A DNA stretch of 64,000 nucleotides, taken from contig NC_080671.1 of the NCBI RefSeq assembly GCF_030247195.1, forward strand, positions 61,975,589 through 62,039,588. The letters run 5' to 3'. Every line of letters starts with the position of its first letter. Positions within the stretch are counted from its first letter, which is position 1. The translations under genes and the position numbers were made by a program. The DNA comes from Topomyia yanbarensis (taxonomy: Eukaryota; Arthropoda; Insecta; Diptera; Culicidae). Under the pieces are notes generated by a model that saw only the letters and a program-made list of their open reading frames with translations, did not search any database and was not told the origin of the DNA. Positions 21,425 to 33,924 of this stretch are shown here, piece after piece.

Positions 21425-23520
21425 GTTTTGGGCATTTTCAATGTACCGTCGGCGCGTCAAAATAGATTTTTTTCAATTTTTTGCGAACTTTTTATATTGA
21501 AGGGCAGGTTGTTGGCAGTTGAAAATCGATAGTTTTGGACATTTTCAATTCACAGGAGGATCCACCAGAGCACAGTGTTTCCAAAGTGGCAAAAAAGTGA
21601 AAGAAATTCTTTGAACCACGAAAAACATTTTTTAGCTATAGTATCTTCAGCGAAGTTTATTTATATTTTTTTTTCTACATTTAAAAACTATTAGTTGGGT
21701 GATTAATCCCTCTAAAGCTGAGAAGCAAGTTTTTGTTTGGTCATTTATGAAAATAAAAAAAAACTTTACTTGGCAAAGTTGTTGAGAATATCTTAAGTAA
21801 TAACTTAGCTGAAGAGACCATTTGTCTATCTGTCGATTTTGATTTACATTTGTGGAGATTTCTTTGACATACTCCTGAAAATTGCTTTTTTCAAAATACT
21901 TTTCCTGGTAGTTTTGTAGAATTTCAATATGTTCCAAGATTTTGTTCAGCATAAGAAAATACACAATTTTTGTAATTTAAGTTGATTTGTATCTCTTACA
22001 ACTTAGAAGTTATCGAATGTTTTAGTGTCCAAAAACCAATATTTTGGTATGGAAGCCGCATATTTCCGCAGACGAATACCAATACGAATCTGTAAAAAAC
22101 ACTATCAACATCGTTTGGTGGGCTCTAGCCTACGTTCAAGTCAAATTCGAGTAAATTCCTTGTTTAGCATATTTTTCTTATCTTAGAGATGCAACATATA
22201 TAAAAATAATAATACTGTACTGTAAGACCTCTTTAAGGGAAATTTTTACTAAATGATCAGAACGGGTTATGAGGCTTTGTCGAGGGACTAAAGAAGAATA
22301 TTTCAACGTCTGCGGTTTATTAAAAAGAAATAAAAATTAAGTTAGTCCAGGTGGCATTTCGACTTCGTCTCTTCAGAACCAGAAAAAATATGTGCCGATT
22401 TTGTCAATGTCATCGTTTTATCAGCCTAAAATTCGCCAAGGGGCTGATAAAACGGGTCTTCACTGTATTCAAAAAACGATTAAAACTATTATGAGGCCGT
22501 TTATAAATTGCACTACATATTTAAGGGTAAAAGAAGGAAACATGAAGCATCTTGTTACATAATGGAGAGAAGAAACGGAGCAGGGGGCTAAAAGCTTCCC
22601 AACTAGAAAAGGAAATCAAACATTGGAAATATGTATTCATTGTCCTTTTTAAAATCCAAAATCTAGTTTAAATTAAAATAATAATAAAATCCGTTAATCA
22701 CCACACCACTTAAATGTGTAGTGTAATTTGTGAATGGCCTGATAATAGTGATTTAGTAGTTATTTCAATGTATGCTTTTGTGTGCTAAAAATTACTAATT
22801 ACACAATGGCTCAAAAATTTGTTTTCTTCATGGTCAAAACAATTTTTATCACCTTTTTGCCGCTTGGAAACACTGTGCACCTGGGACTCTTCTGTGCAAC
22901 TTACTCGAAAAGTTAAAAAAAATTCCATTTTGACACATCGTCGGACTCTTCTGCGTATTGTCGAAAATTATTTATTTTAATTTTCCCTTCAATATAATAC
23001 ACTTTCCCGAAAAGTTGAAAAAAATTTCATTTTGACGCATCGTCGGACCCCACTGTGCATAGAAAATGTCCAAAACTATTGATTTTCATCTGCCAACAAC
23101 GTGTCCTTTAATAGGCATTTATTTCTAAACAATTAAAAGTTAACCGCATCAACTTCAACTCCAATAAACGGGAAAGTAACGTAAAATGTATCGCGATAAC
23201 CGATGAACTGACGATGACGATGAATACGACGATACAATTATCGACGATGACGATGAAGGCGACGATACATTATCGTTAACGGAGTTTCCGATGACGATAC
23301 ATTATCGTTAACGAGTAACGCCGATAAATTATCGTGAAAAATGTATCGTATTAACAACCCTGCGGTTGGGTGCAAAACTGAATTAGGCGCTAACCCCAAC
23401 TGTTGTCAAACTAAACATGAATCTGTTTCGGGATTAATTGATTGTGGTTCATTAAATGAAGAATAAAATTATCCTTTTATTTCATAAACATCCATTCTCG
23501 GCGAGTTACGATTTTTAGCC

Positions 23521-23761
23521 AAACATGTCAAATGGTCCTAAGTGCAAATGACAGCTTCTCTTTGTTTACTTTCTCTTTCGCTAAACTCGGCAGTTTATAT
23601 GTTTGTTACTAAACTCTTAGCAGAATAAGCTAGTCGAAATCAGAGTTTTTTGATATATCCTGAAACAATATTGAAAAGTTTTAAGATGACGCCGTAATAA
23701 TCGAAAGAGAAAGTAAACAAAGAGAGGCTCTCATTTGTACTTAGGATCATTTGACATGTTT
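23521..23761. mobile_element. MITE with about 60-bp inverted termini
   Basis: The left AACATGTCAAATGGTCCTAA and right TTAGGATCATTTGACATGTT are reverse complements with one mismatch. The pairing continues through a TTTGTTTACTTTCTCTTTCG block on each side. Non-coding. Confidence 0.8.
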
Positions 23762-24563
23762 TCTAGATTTGTCCGGAATTTTCTCTCAAAATAAATTTTG
23801 ACAGCATGTTTATTGATCCTTCTTAAAACACGCGAGCTTTGATTTAATGACCCACACTGAAAATAATCAACACAATGAAACCAATTAAAGATCACTTTCA
23901 TGTGCGTTCTCATGTTAAAAAGTAAAAGAAATGATTTCCCTTTGAATTTTACATGAGAATGCATTAAAAAGCATTTCATGCGTTGTTTCAAAATAAATTC
24001 AAACAAATGAAATCTATAAGTAAAACAATGTGATATTCACGTGTGATTCATTTGGAAATTTTAGTCAATGGTATTTCTTATGATGTTGATGTGCTTTTCA
24101 CACCATGTTGGCATGAATTTCATTTGAAACCCATATTTCCCACACTTGAATGGATGTTCAAGTGGCAACCGCGTGTACTTCATGTGTTTGTGGATTTAAA
24201 TAATTCAATATATTTCCACATGATCTTAACGTGTTAAGTCTTTTCAGTGCAATTAAATATTTAAATAAACCGGAAATACTCTACACGCAAAAATAAAACA
24301 ACCCAAAGAATAAGATCTTTTAACTTACTTTTGAGTTGTGCGTCGCTTTCGCACTTAATAGTGTTGTCAAAAACAAGACGAGAGATTCGACTCAGTCGAG
24401 GTCTTCCGTGAAGTTAGGTACTTTTGAGTTGATTAATTTTGAGTACTCAAAATTAGGTAAATTCAATTTAAATTTTAGTATAGGTTCAAGGTTGAGTATA
24501 AAAAACCTATCAATGAGTTGTGATTTTTGCCGTGGTTAATGGAAACTACCTTCAACACGGTTT

Positions 24564-24996
24564 ACCCAAAGAGAATAGGGAAAGAGACGAAGAGTGAAAA
24601 TCAGTCAAAACGGCAACACTCCCTTTATGATGATTTCAACACTAGAATTTTGGCAACCGCTTCCACAGGCAGCACTTTAAATGACTCCTATTATATTTTG
24701 AAAAGAAACCGTATGTCAATCGTCGGATTTGTTTATCAAATGATGTGCATTTTGAAACAAAGAGATGAAATAATTCTAAAGCTTGTTTTTACTAATACAT
24801 ATACTCTAGAATGCACCTTAAAATCATGACTGAACTAAATTCTGACGAAAATTCAAATTTCTTTTTTGATAGATGTACAATACTTATCTCCTCCAACTCA
24901 GGCATAAGTAATGTTTATTTACATTGCACGATTGGTCTGCTCAATAAGGTATTTTCGGCTTCACACTATTCGCCTCTTTCCCTATTCTCTTTGGGT
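24564..24996. mobile_element. MITE with ACCCAAAGAGAATAGGGAAAGAG termini
   Basis: ACCCAAAGAGAATAGGGAAA at the left end is matched by TTTCCCTATTCTCTTTGGGT at the right end. Open frames inside it have no family features. Confidence 0.7.
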
Positions 24997-25010
24997 TTAC
25001 CTAATATAGC

Positions 25011-25233
25011 AAAAGAGATTATAACTACTAGAGGAAGCAAAGCGCAACTGTCTCCATGTATTCACGGACTAAAACATGGAGTCACGCTCTTGCATATAGT
25101 ATCCCACTACTTTGACATGTATGTACCCTGGGTAATATGTGTCAACCTAATGGGCCTAGCATATGTAAGAGCGAGATAATAAATTATCAGTGTTAGCAAC
25201 GACATGCGACCTCTAGTAGTTATAATCTCTTTT
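25011..25233. mobile_element. MITE with AAAAGAGATTATAAC termini
   Basis: Perfect 24-bp inverted ends beginning AAAAGAGATTATAACTACTA (25011) and ending TAGTTATAATCTCTTTT (25233). 223 bp, non-coding. Confidence 0.8.
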
Positions 25234-25235
25234 GA

Positions 25236-26570
25236 CGTAGGACTACGTCTTTGTTTTCGATATGGGGGGTGCACTTTGCAAATTGAACAAAAATGGTATG
25301 TAACGAATGGTCCAATTTTAAACGCTTATAATTCAGCCATCTTACGGTAAATTTTCATTTTTTTTGCGCATATCACTCAGAAATACTTCTAAGAATAGAT
25401 TCCAATAGATAAACCAAAAGATTTTTGGTATCATGGCATTAAAATTTTAAATAATGTTCAACATAGTTAAAATACCACGCATTTGCACACAGAAGGCTGC
25501 GCTTCCCTAGTCTGGCACGATAGATTTATGTACCTAACGCGCACCGCTTCTATGAATGACGTCATCATCGACTATTTAAAGAGCAGATTTGGTCGAGCAA
25601 GCTCAGTTGCCTCTTGGACAGCAGGCAGAGCAGAGCACTGCGCTGCATGCTCCCACAGCCAGTGTAGCAGAGACTAGCGTCGTGGTACTAGTTGTCTCTT
25701 TCGCACCACCCATCATCACCAGCGTTGACTCTTTTTGCTTGGTGCGTATCTTCCATTCGTGTACGGACACGATGTACTAGCACAGCTTTTTGATTCAAGC
25801 ACGGTATACCGTTCGCTTGGATTTATTGTTTGAGGGAATGTGTAGGTATATTCAAATGTTGCGTGTATGATAGCTTTCGGTTTTTCTTTGCGTTGTCGTC
25901 TCCATGACAGGCTAAGGAGACGAAAAGTTTCTTAGCAACAAATTCACGCGAATGGATAGAAGAAAGTGCAACGAAGGTTTATTATTTGCGTTTCATCAAT
26001 TTATTGATTACACGAGATTCATTTCCACTCACCCTATCCCACTTTGATTCTACCAATACATAGGTACTACAAAGCGTATTTAAGAATGGATGCACTGTTA
26101 GTTAAAAAATCGCTGCAAAAAATGCATCTAAGTCCATCCATAAAACTATTTTCGATTCTTGTATATGATTTGCTTCGATATATGATTAAAACCATTGCAT
26201 TCGCTACATTTATGTGTACTTTAGGAAAATTACAATAACAGCAAAATAAAACTATAAAGCTTGTCCTATACAAGGACTGTGACTGTACTGTCTAAAACAT
26301 GGCTTTTATGCATCGGTCTGGTTGTTTACCGCACACAATAGAAAACTTTAAAATTTTAAAGCAGTTTCAGATATTAGTTCGGTTTTCCATCGCAGTTTTC
26401 TGTCTGCTTTCTTTAATCGGATTCGATCGCCCATTGTAAATAAAATGACCTGATGAGCAAGACGGTTTGATCCATGAAGTGAACTGTAGAAAGAAATGTT
26501 TGATTAATTATTAATCCAAATGTAATAAGAAATTAAATATTTCACGTATTGCAGTCCTACGTCTGCAATT
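25236..26570. mobile_element. possible element bounded by GACGTAGGACTACGTC-like ends
   Basis: It starts with a short palindrome, CGTAGGACTACG. A related inverted word GCAGTCCTACGTCTGC lies at about 26552. The interior has a compact GC-richer patch (25480-25800) with TATTTAAAG at about 25572, which could be a promoter. No transposase or reverse-transcriptase motif was seen. The boundaries are a guess. Confidence 0.3.
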
Positions 26571-28025
26571 CGTACAACCCCATAGGGCTGTCCCTTGTAG
26601 TTTTAATTTAGCCTTCCTCCACGATACCCCGAGATTCAGTCAAAAGAACTCTATTTTAGGTAGTTTTTCGTTTGCGTGTAGTAAAGCTCTGGTGTTTGGT
26701 CGATGAGGCCGCAATTTTGTGAACCATCCAAATCATCGCATTCGTGCTGTGGTTTGACTGCTGCAATGACAGAAGAAATCCGTTTAGCGGCTTAGTAAAC
26801 GGATCCCGTTACCGTTATGCCGGACCTTTTCTTTCGCTTTCCACAGCCAGCGACGAACGTTGGCATCAAGTTAAGAAGTTACGGCGCAAGAGAGAAGACG
26901 TGAAAAAATTTGCAAGTTTTCAGCGAAAAGATTAATAGACGGTGCAGGGTAGCAGCGAATAAAAACGGAATTATCAAGGTAAATTTGATAAATAGCATAG
27001 CTTCTGCTTTTTCGGGTAGTGTTTTTGGAGCAATATCGCTGTTGTATGCTGCCAAAAACCACTCGAAAATGCGTCTCGTAAAATGGAACACGTTTCGTTG
27101 CTGGCTTATACATGGCAGCCGAAAAATGAGTGCCGCTGTGGTTCGAAGGCCATATTTAATTTTGTCGAATGATTATTCAGGGATTCGGTATTGTGCATTA
27201 TTGTATGCTTCTAACGACGTTTTGAAAATTTCGGATTGGTAATGACCAAATTTGAAAGATATTGCTTTTTATTGTGCTATTAGAGTACTTATTTCGGATC
27301 TTGTAAATTTGTGACGTCATATTTCGCACTTGTCTTGATGGACAAAAGGAGAAAAAGAAGCCTACCAAAAGAAAGTGCAACACAAAGAAGTGGTAAATTA
27401 TTAGAAATTAGATTCGTTTCAACGATAGCTTTGGAATTTTATCTCAAGGTGCGGTATTATCCTCCAAGGCAAAGCCAACTAATCAAACTTTACTAGCACC
27501 GGTATTCAAATGGTCTAATCGGATTTGCCGATTTACAGTAGGTGTGGCTGTTAAAAAAGTGTTGAAATGTAGAAAAACGAAACGAAAAATTTGATAAGAC
27601 TAAAGACAATGTACTCACTGAAGGATAAGTTTCTTCTTGCTTTTATTACTAGGTACTTTTTTCTCATTGCTACTCCATTTTCGACGCTGCAAACATAACC
27701 TCCTTGCAGTGAAAAATACGCTAGCAGCAGCGGTTTGTCAAATGCTCAATCAAGTGAGGAACGTTTCACTGTTTCAGTCCATTTTACAGTGCAGTGAAAA
27801 TAAAGGGTATTCTGTAACCCGCTTGAAATATTGTATATTTTTGACAGTGTTCAACAATTTTTTGTAGGTTCATGATGTATTGCTGACTAGCTTATGTGTT
27901 TAAAATGCAAACGGGTTTTCCAATCATTGCATCGGGGTCAGGAAGGGCAGTCGTGTTCTTTTTTCGTTCAAGAATCAAAGGTTTTGAAACTTACTGATAT
28001 CGAGTATAACTCAAGAGTACTTATT

Positions 28026-28940
28026 CAAAAGGTCCTAAGTGACACTGAGCTCGAACTGAGAAAAACGCGGCTGAAGTTTCATGGACCTAAAACAATTACC
28101 TATTAGAGAACAAATATGTGTTTTGATGAAACAATTATGCCAATATAGTCTAAGGACTATGCTCTTTAGGTAAATAATACTAAACACATGAAATATTTAG
28201 TGCTTATGTAGTTTTTAAGCCCTTTAGAATGATGCGTCCTTTTGAAAATTATAGGACCTTTCACATAGGTCTTTTTCGGTCCTAAGAATCATACAACGCT
28301 GCACATAAGGCTTTTTTTTTAGCAAAGGTAGCTCTTACGACGAATATTGAATTTCTTCAGTTTTCGACAAAATGAGCACGGGAATACGAATGTTCTTCAT
28401 TACTATGGTAAATAGTTGCACTGGATTTAACAGAAGTCTTGCAGAAAAAAATTGCGGGAAACATTAGTTTATATTAACAAACCGTTGGCCGGAAGTGGTT
28501 AAAACCAACGAACGGCATGTTACTTTAACTAAGCTTTCCAATTATTTAATTTATTATACTTTCTAAATTCAACTTCGAAAATAAGTCGCATGATCAGAAG
28601 AAAATAATTTCTTTTATTTTGATGCTTAGGACGTTTTTACTAGGTACCTGCAGTGGGAAAAACATAGAATGAAATGAATCTTGCGTCGTTTTTACATGGC
28701 GCCTATGAACAGTTGCAGGGGTTTTGAAATGTTTTACGCATAGGTCCTTTCAATTTAAAAGGTCTCAAGCGCAAAATTGCAAAATATGATCATGAAAACT
28801 TTGCGACTTTTTATATAATGCTTGTTATTTTGATAAATACTAAAATGAATCTTGGTTTTCGGTATTCATTAGCTATGTTGTAATCACATGCTGCGCTGCA
28901 AATAACTCAGTTTTTTACATTTGTCACTAAGGACCATTTG
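28026..28940. mobile_element. possible MITE with CAAAAGGTCCTAAGTGAC termini
   Basis: CAAAAGGTCCTAAGTGACA near 28027 and TTTGTCACTAAGGACCATTTG near 28920 are approximate reverse complements. Several other AGGTCCT words lie between. Non-coding. Confidence 0.4.
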
Positions 28941-29580
28941 AGTCAGCATTCTGGAATTACTATATTCTTAGGCGGTCACACAAATCTGCAAACTGGCAGC
29001 TCTTATTTCAGATAGAAAACACGGGAATCAAGCAAGCGGCAAATGTTCAAGCGGTCCAAGCTCTATCGTAGACCCGTTTTTATCGAAGATATATATTATA
29101 TTATAATGTGTAATTTGGATTTTTGTAATTTTATTAAATACGAAAACCTGTGAGTACAGAAGTTATTAGGATAGCGATAAATACATAAGATGTGGTTTTA
29201 TGCTTGTGCGAATACATCTCGGAACTACATAAACATATTCTCTATTTTTGTCTCCATGCTCGATAACACATGAAAAGAGTCAAATAATTATTACCATAAT
29301 CCGAGATTATCACAATACTTCATACACCGAGCAAAATTTACTAATGAAATCCATCAGAACTACTTATGACTGAGTAATTGTTTAGCTACTTTTCCCCCTG
29401 TAAGTGGAAAACATGTTTTTCTTTCGTGGATATGCTAGTTTAGTGTTGTAGATTCATAAAAAAGAGGCGGAAAGCGAAAACTTTTAATAATTCATTAATT
29501 ATTTTAAAGTAAATTGTACCTAATAACTTTGTTCATAGGGTTACTGTGCTCCCGAAAGTAAAGTTTTTGGCGAAGCTAGC

Positions 29581-32160
29581 TTAATGCGGCTATGCCGCAT
29601 AGCCGTAGTCCTCGTACTCGTCATCGGAAACGTAAGCGAACCTGTGATCCACTCGTTTGCCCGGTATACTCAAACATAGGGGCTATCCCTAGCTTAAGTC
29701 CGACTGAGCGGTAGCGAAGTTGGACAGCATGAGAAAAAAATCGAAAAAAAATTGCGGTGGAAACATAATGTAGCATAACACTAGAATTCACTGTAAATTA
29801 TTGTAAAATTACTGTACTGTCACAGCGAAATTCATAGTTTTGTTACTGTACATTCCTATTCGGGTAGCGACTTTTCATAGGATTGAAAAGAATGAAACAG
29901 TGTAATGTAAGTAAGGTTATATGGTGAAACTAAAACTTTGTGCATTATCGGAGTAATTGAAGTGATGTGGTGTTAAGTTGCTGAGGATGAGCTGCAGAAA
30001 GCGGTGGCTCCTCGCAAGTAAGCCCTTCGCTTACGCGATTTACTCAAACATTGGAATTTATTCCTTCTTTTGAACATGAGCAGTTCATTGAATCTTCATG
30101 AAAATGACTCTTTACGTTTGCCCAGTTTACACTTGAAGAATTGTCCCAACTTTTGAGCAAGACTATCCTTTTCGGCATAAAGTCTTTCGGCACAACATCG
30201 TCTGACATAAGACATTATATGGTAGTTGGCCATTTGACCTAGCAGTCGTATAGTATAAGCAAAGACAAACAGACATAACACCATGATTAATTCCTTAAAA
30301 ATATCGATCCGTCAAGCACCACATGGTTCTAACCACTCATTTACAAATTAGTTAACCCTCAGACGCAGGAACTTTTTTACAAGTGGCGCCATATATGGAT
30401 TATAATCGTAAATGCGATTACTGTCCCAATTAAAAATATATTCAAAATAACCGCTAACATTGGCGAAGAATTGTTGTCGAGTGTTATATCTGTTAGTCTG
30501 TGGTATAAGTACCATTTGGCATAAGGTATGAAAATACTTTTGAATGTATTTCGTGTAGATAGTACATTTGCGTAGGAAACATTTCCAATGCAAGAGAAAG
30601 ATAAATCTCGACAAGCATATGATTACGGCGTTAAAGCCAACTGTCAAAATGCACTTTTAGCGGAAATTCAGGACAAACCGTTACTCTTAAACCACAGATG
30701 TTAGTAGTAAACAAAAGAGAAAAGTTTTCTCTTTCATTAAATGCTGTGAACTGTGCTGTCATATGTTTGTCGAGAAATGCTCCAAAAACACACCAAACCG
30801 TTTGTCAAAATGAGCATTCATTTCGATTTTAATATAGATTCAAGGAAAGTTCGAAAGAAGGAATTAACACCTATGTTTGAATGATTCGGCCAGGCGAAAT
30901 ATCACAAATTTGCGCGCAAGAGTGATTTAGCATACAACATCAAAAAAATTGCTCATAATTGGAAGAAGGAACCAATCCCTATGATCGAGTAAACCAGTAA
31001 ACCAAGTGGATAACAGGCTTGCTTGCGAGAGGCAGCCACATTCGGCGGCATGTCGTCAGCAGATTTATACCGCATCAGTTCCTTAAATTAGATAATGCGC
31101 AAAACTTAGGCTTCACCACAAAAAAATATTAGGAACATTAACTTTTCTGGGGAATGGGGCATGCTGGGTTATGACTTTCTGGGGAATGGAGCATTTTGGA
31201 TAATGGCCTTATATCAAATAAAATATATTATCCCGCAGATCAAAAATCACAATAATGTACTCTATTTAATTGTTGTTGCCAACAAAAATCTTGTTATTCG
31301 GCTCACACATTTTTCAAAAAATAGCGCTCCGAAACAACATTCGCCCCTAGCGCACGCACACGAAAACTGAGAACCGCAAAATTTTGTCTGATAGAACAGA
31401 CAACAGAGCTACACGACAGCCATGAGAATGAAATATACGCTTTTCATAATACTACCATAGCTGAGGATCAGCTGGGAGTTCGAATTGGCTCAGCGGTCCG
31501 AATTGGCCCACTTCCTCTGATTATAACCAACTGCCTTGTTTTAATGATAAGCACTTCTTTTGAGTTTAATTTTTGGCATTATTGTAACTTTCGTTTTATA
31601 CTGTAGATTTTACAGGATTTTGTTGATGCAGCGGAGTAGAACTGCGATCTACCAGACGTATGTTTATTTTGGTTATCATTATTATAATTGCCAGTGAGTT
31701 TTAACTCTCTATACAACGTTTCAATTATTAAAATTATCCTTATTAACCTTCTAAAACCTTTTAATTTGATGATTTATTGAATGCTCGGTTGTTACACTGC
31801 TGTAGCCCTTGGAGCGAAGGCAGTGTAATGCTGCTTTGCCGCACAACCGAGACCAAGCATCCGCCGGACGAGGTGGCCGCCGATCCGCTGTCGGAAGCGG
31901 CGACCCCTTGCAAGCAAACCTGTGATCCACTCGTTTACCCGGATTACTCAAACATATGGGCAATTAATTAGTTTAAGTCCGACCGAGCGATGTTGGACAG
32001 TTCGCGACTGGAAGCGATGTGGCGAAGCCATATTATGTAAAAATGTTATTTAATAATTTGTTAATAAGAGCAATCTAATTATTTTTTGAAGCTTCAGCAG
32101 TAGCACACCTCAAAATTATGCAGAATGACCTTGCTTCTCGCTCAGTTTAAAATTATGTCT
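29581..32160. repeat. dispersed-repeat patchwork (GATCCACTCGTTT family)
   Basis: Contains two of the window's three copies of a repeat whose core reads GATCCACTCGTTTxCCCGG, then ACTCAAACATA, then TTTAAGTCCGAC (29648-29740 and 31926-32045; the third is at 35485-35605). Each is preceded by a GC-rich stretch with ATGCCGCAtAgCCG-like words. It also includes a terminal fragment of the 9376 MITE family (about 29765-29863) and pieces of the GAAGGAATCAACCC repeat (about 30060 and 30860-31080). No gene. Confidence 0.55.
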
Positions 32161-32164
32161 GTTT

Positions 32165-32680
32165 TAGATGTAGATAAAGAAAATGGCAAATGATTTCCAG
32201 AAGATCGTAGGACCCTCGCCTTGCTTCAACAGAGGAGACAAGCGCTTCTGTAGGCAATCCTTAAGGTAGATCTCTCAGTTTATAATCCCGGTAGTCACGA
32301 ACGGCGCATTCCGTTTGCCACATAAGCAGATCGCTTATCAAATCATGTATTTATTGTCAAACTTTGGAAGTTTCTGCTTCGTTACTTCCTCCGGAACATC
32401 AAACTTGTGCTGGGCGATGAAGAACAGTAGCCCCGGAAGCTACCGTAAGTTCGTCTTGACTCATCATCCGTCGTCAGCATCTGGGTGTACACTTTCGGGG
32501 CCCGTGATTTTCCCACTGTATTTTTTTTCCGTTCGTCACGATTCGGAGCTTTCTGTACCTTGTACGTATGCAGTACCTCTCGGTCCTTGGCTCTATGAAC
32601 GAAAGACTTGGGCAGATTCAATTTTTTGGCCACATCCCAGACCGAAGCATTGGGATTCCACTTAAACACTCACTACACGC
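32165..32680 (-). pseudogene. mariner/ITmD37-type transposase remnant
   Basis: The - strand encodes a decayed fragment of an IS630-Tc1-mariner transposase of the mosquito ITmD37E type. The helix-turn-helix part reads NPNASVWDVAKKLNLPKSF, followed by HTYKVQKAPNRDE and KSRAPKVYTQMLT and then the start of the catalytic core. After a frameshift the match continues as KFDVPEEVTKQKLPKFDNKYMI, then a broken CGKRNAPFVTTG block, then CLQKRLSPLLKQGEGPTIFW. The order is that of the family. The final catalytic acidic residue region is missing or decayed. Stops and frameshifts prevent activity. No intact terminal repeats were found around it. Confidence 0.82.
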
Positions 32681-32829
32681 TTGTGATCATGATCACTAAT
32701 TGAAAATCCATTCTAACCGCTTTTCAAGAGAAAATGCTTAATGGGCTATTTTCTACAGCGTTTTTCCGTGATGCAATTTGATGTGCGACACCTTTTAGCT
32801 GCCCATAAAGGATTAAAAAAAAGATAAAA

Positions 32830-33323
32830 GCAATAGGGATCTTTAATTTGGAAAAATTGTGCCAGTTTTTCATATGTATTGGTAGCGGGTGTCCATACGA
32901 GTACACTCATATCATTCTTAAACCTTAATTATTCTTTTATAATTTTTAAATTAAAAAAAAAACAAATTAAATTCAACCAGCAAACTGACAGTTGTCCTAC
33001 TAAATGACGTATCTGCAAATATCTCGTGCGCCTCATTGTTAACCGGGACAGCACCCCACACATCATGATCTGGTACTTTGTCAATCCGCTAGCAGCCTGC
33101 CATCCCAAGTTTCATCTGCAAACTATGGTAGATCTGATAAGGCAACCTATAAAGTCGTGCAAGTCGCATGGGTTTGGATGTGTTATTGTCATAAAAGGAA
33201 ACAAACTAAAAAATGTTTTTTTCAATAGTTTCGGGCCAAAAAATTGAAAAAGGACAGATATTAACTCACGGTACTAATCTGCATCAGAATCTGCCTTAAT
33301 CCGCACACCCCTAAAGATCTCTA
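32830..33323 (-). mobile_element. detached 5' end of the CR1/L2-type LINE
   Basis: This matches, in reverse orientation, about 59239-59737, the 5' region and first codons of the LINE near the right end of the window. The two copies share the start GATCTTTAGGGGTGTGCGG and the first ORF1 codons. Similarity stops at AAAGATCCCTATTGC. No reverse-transcriptase part follows, so only the 5' end is kept. Confidence 0.85.
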
Positions 33324-33330
33324 TTTACTA

Positions 33331-33652
33331 CATAGGGTGTGGAGACTATTTTCGCCCTATTTCTATTATCGTCCTACCCATTTGAAGCCGTTAGTTAGAG
33401 CAGCGTCTGCCATCTGTTCAACGCATTGGCCCATATGGTAGTGCGAAAATAGGAGCATTCGATTCGAGTTTTCGTGGTGCTCAAACAGAAGTATTTCCCC
33501 ATTCTCAGGACATTTTTGGTATTAAATTGGTTCTTGGGAACGAAGCAAGGATACTGATGCCAATTGTGCATTTCATCGACTGTAGACTGAGTAATTAATA
33601 GAATAGTGTGGCACCCTCCCTAATGGGGCGAAAATTACGTCTTTACCCTATG
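33331..33652. mobile_element. MITE, CATAGGGT family, copy 1
   Basis: Ends CATAGGGT and ACCCTATG are flanked by TA. The interior contains the shared block around CCCATTTGAA / GTTAGAGCAG / CATCTGTTCAACGCATTGGC. Further copies lie at 43106-43724 and, inverted, at 46911-47228. Confidence 0.8.
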
Positions 33653-33924
33653 TATAAAAGAAGGCAACATCTCAGACGCTTTAAGCTATTATAAAAATCA
33701 TAAATATTCCAAATATGTTCGAAGAATTGACAATATACAGAAGAATTTAAATTCTTAGAAATTCTTAGTTGCATTTAAAATCAACAAAATTCAAACAACT
33801 TGTCTTGTTCAGTAGAAAGTGAAAAGCAGAAAAAACGCAGTTGGTTGCATAGCTTGTCTTCGTAAAAGTAGTGCAACGACTAGTTTTATTGTATTTCCGA
33901 ATAATTTGGGAAATTTTTATAGAC
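33653..33924. other. non-coding spacer
   Basis: AT-rich, no recognisable feature. Confidence 0.4.

Larger units (their letters stand above)
20186..23362. mobile_element. 3.2-kb DNA element with GATGAC-rich inverted repeats
   Basis: The left end CAGGGTTGTTAAT (20186) and right end ATTAACAACCCTG (to 23362) begin long inverted repeats made of GATGAC/GATACATTATCG words (about 20186-20328 and 23190-23362). Subterminal sequence is also inverted, including the CCCGTTTATTGGAGTTGAAG block near 20900 and 23155. A 6-bp direct repeat CGGTTG flanks it (20180-20185, 23363-23368). The interior has a roughly 120-bp unit repeated about four times around AAAATCAATAGTTTTGGACA (20980, 21100, 21215, 21525). No transposase frame was seen, so it is non-autonomous. 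The superfamily is uncertain: termini resemble hAT, but the duplication is 6 bp, not 8. Confidence 0.8.
23762..29580. other. gene-free, repeat-rich region
   Basis: No host gene could be supported. It contains the MITEs at 24564-24996, 25011-25233 and 28026-28940 and a possible element at 25236-26570, listed separately. Remaining stretches (e.g. 26570-28020 and 28940-29580) are AT-rich with only short, featureless open frames. Confidence 0.45.

Noticed and set aside
24811..25179. 122-codon + strand open frame
   Set aside because: It runs across the ends of two MITEs (24564-24996 and 25011-25233), so it is a by-product of transposon sequence.
33062..33247. Conserved peptide starting MIWYFVNPLA seen here and at 59319-59501 on the other strand
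   Set aside because: Both are antisense readings of the 5' region of the same LINE; conservation reflects shared DNA, not a gene.
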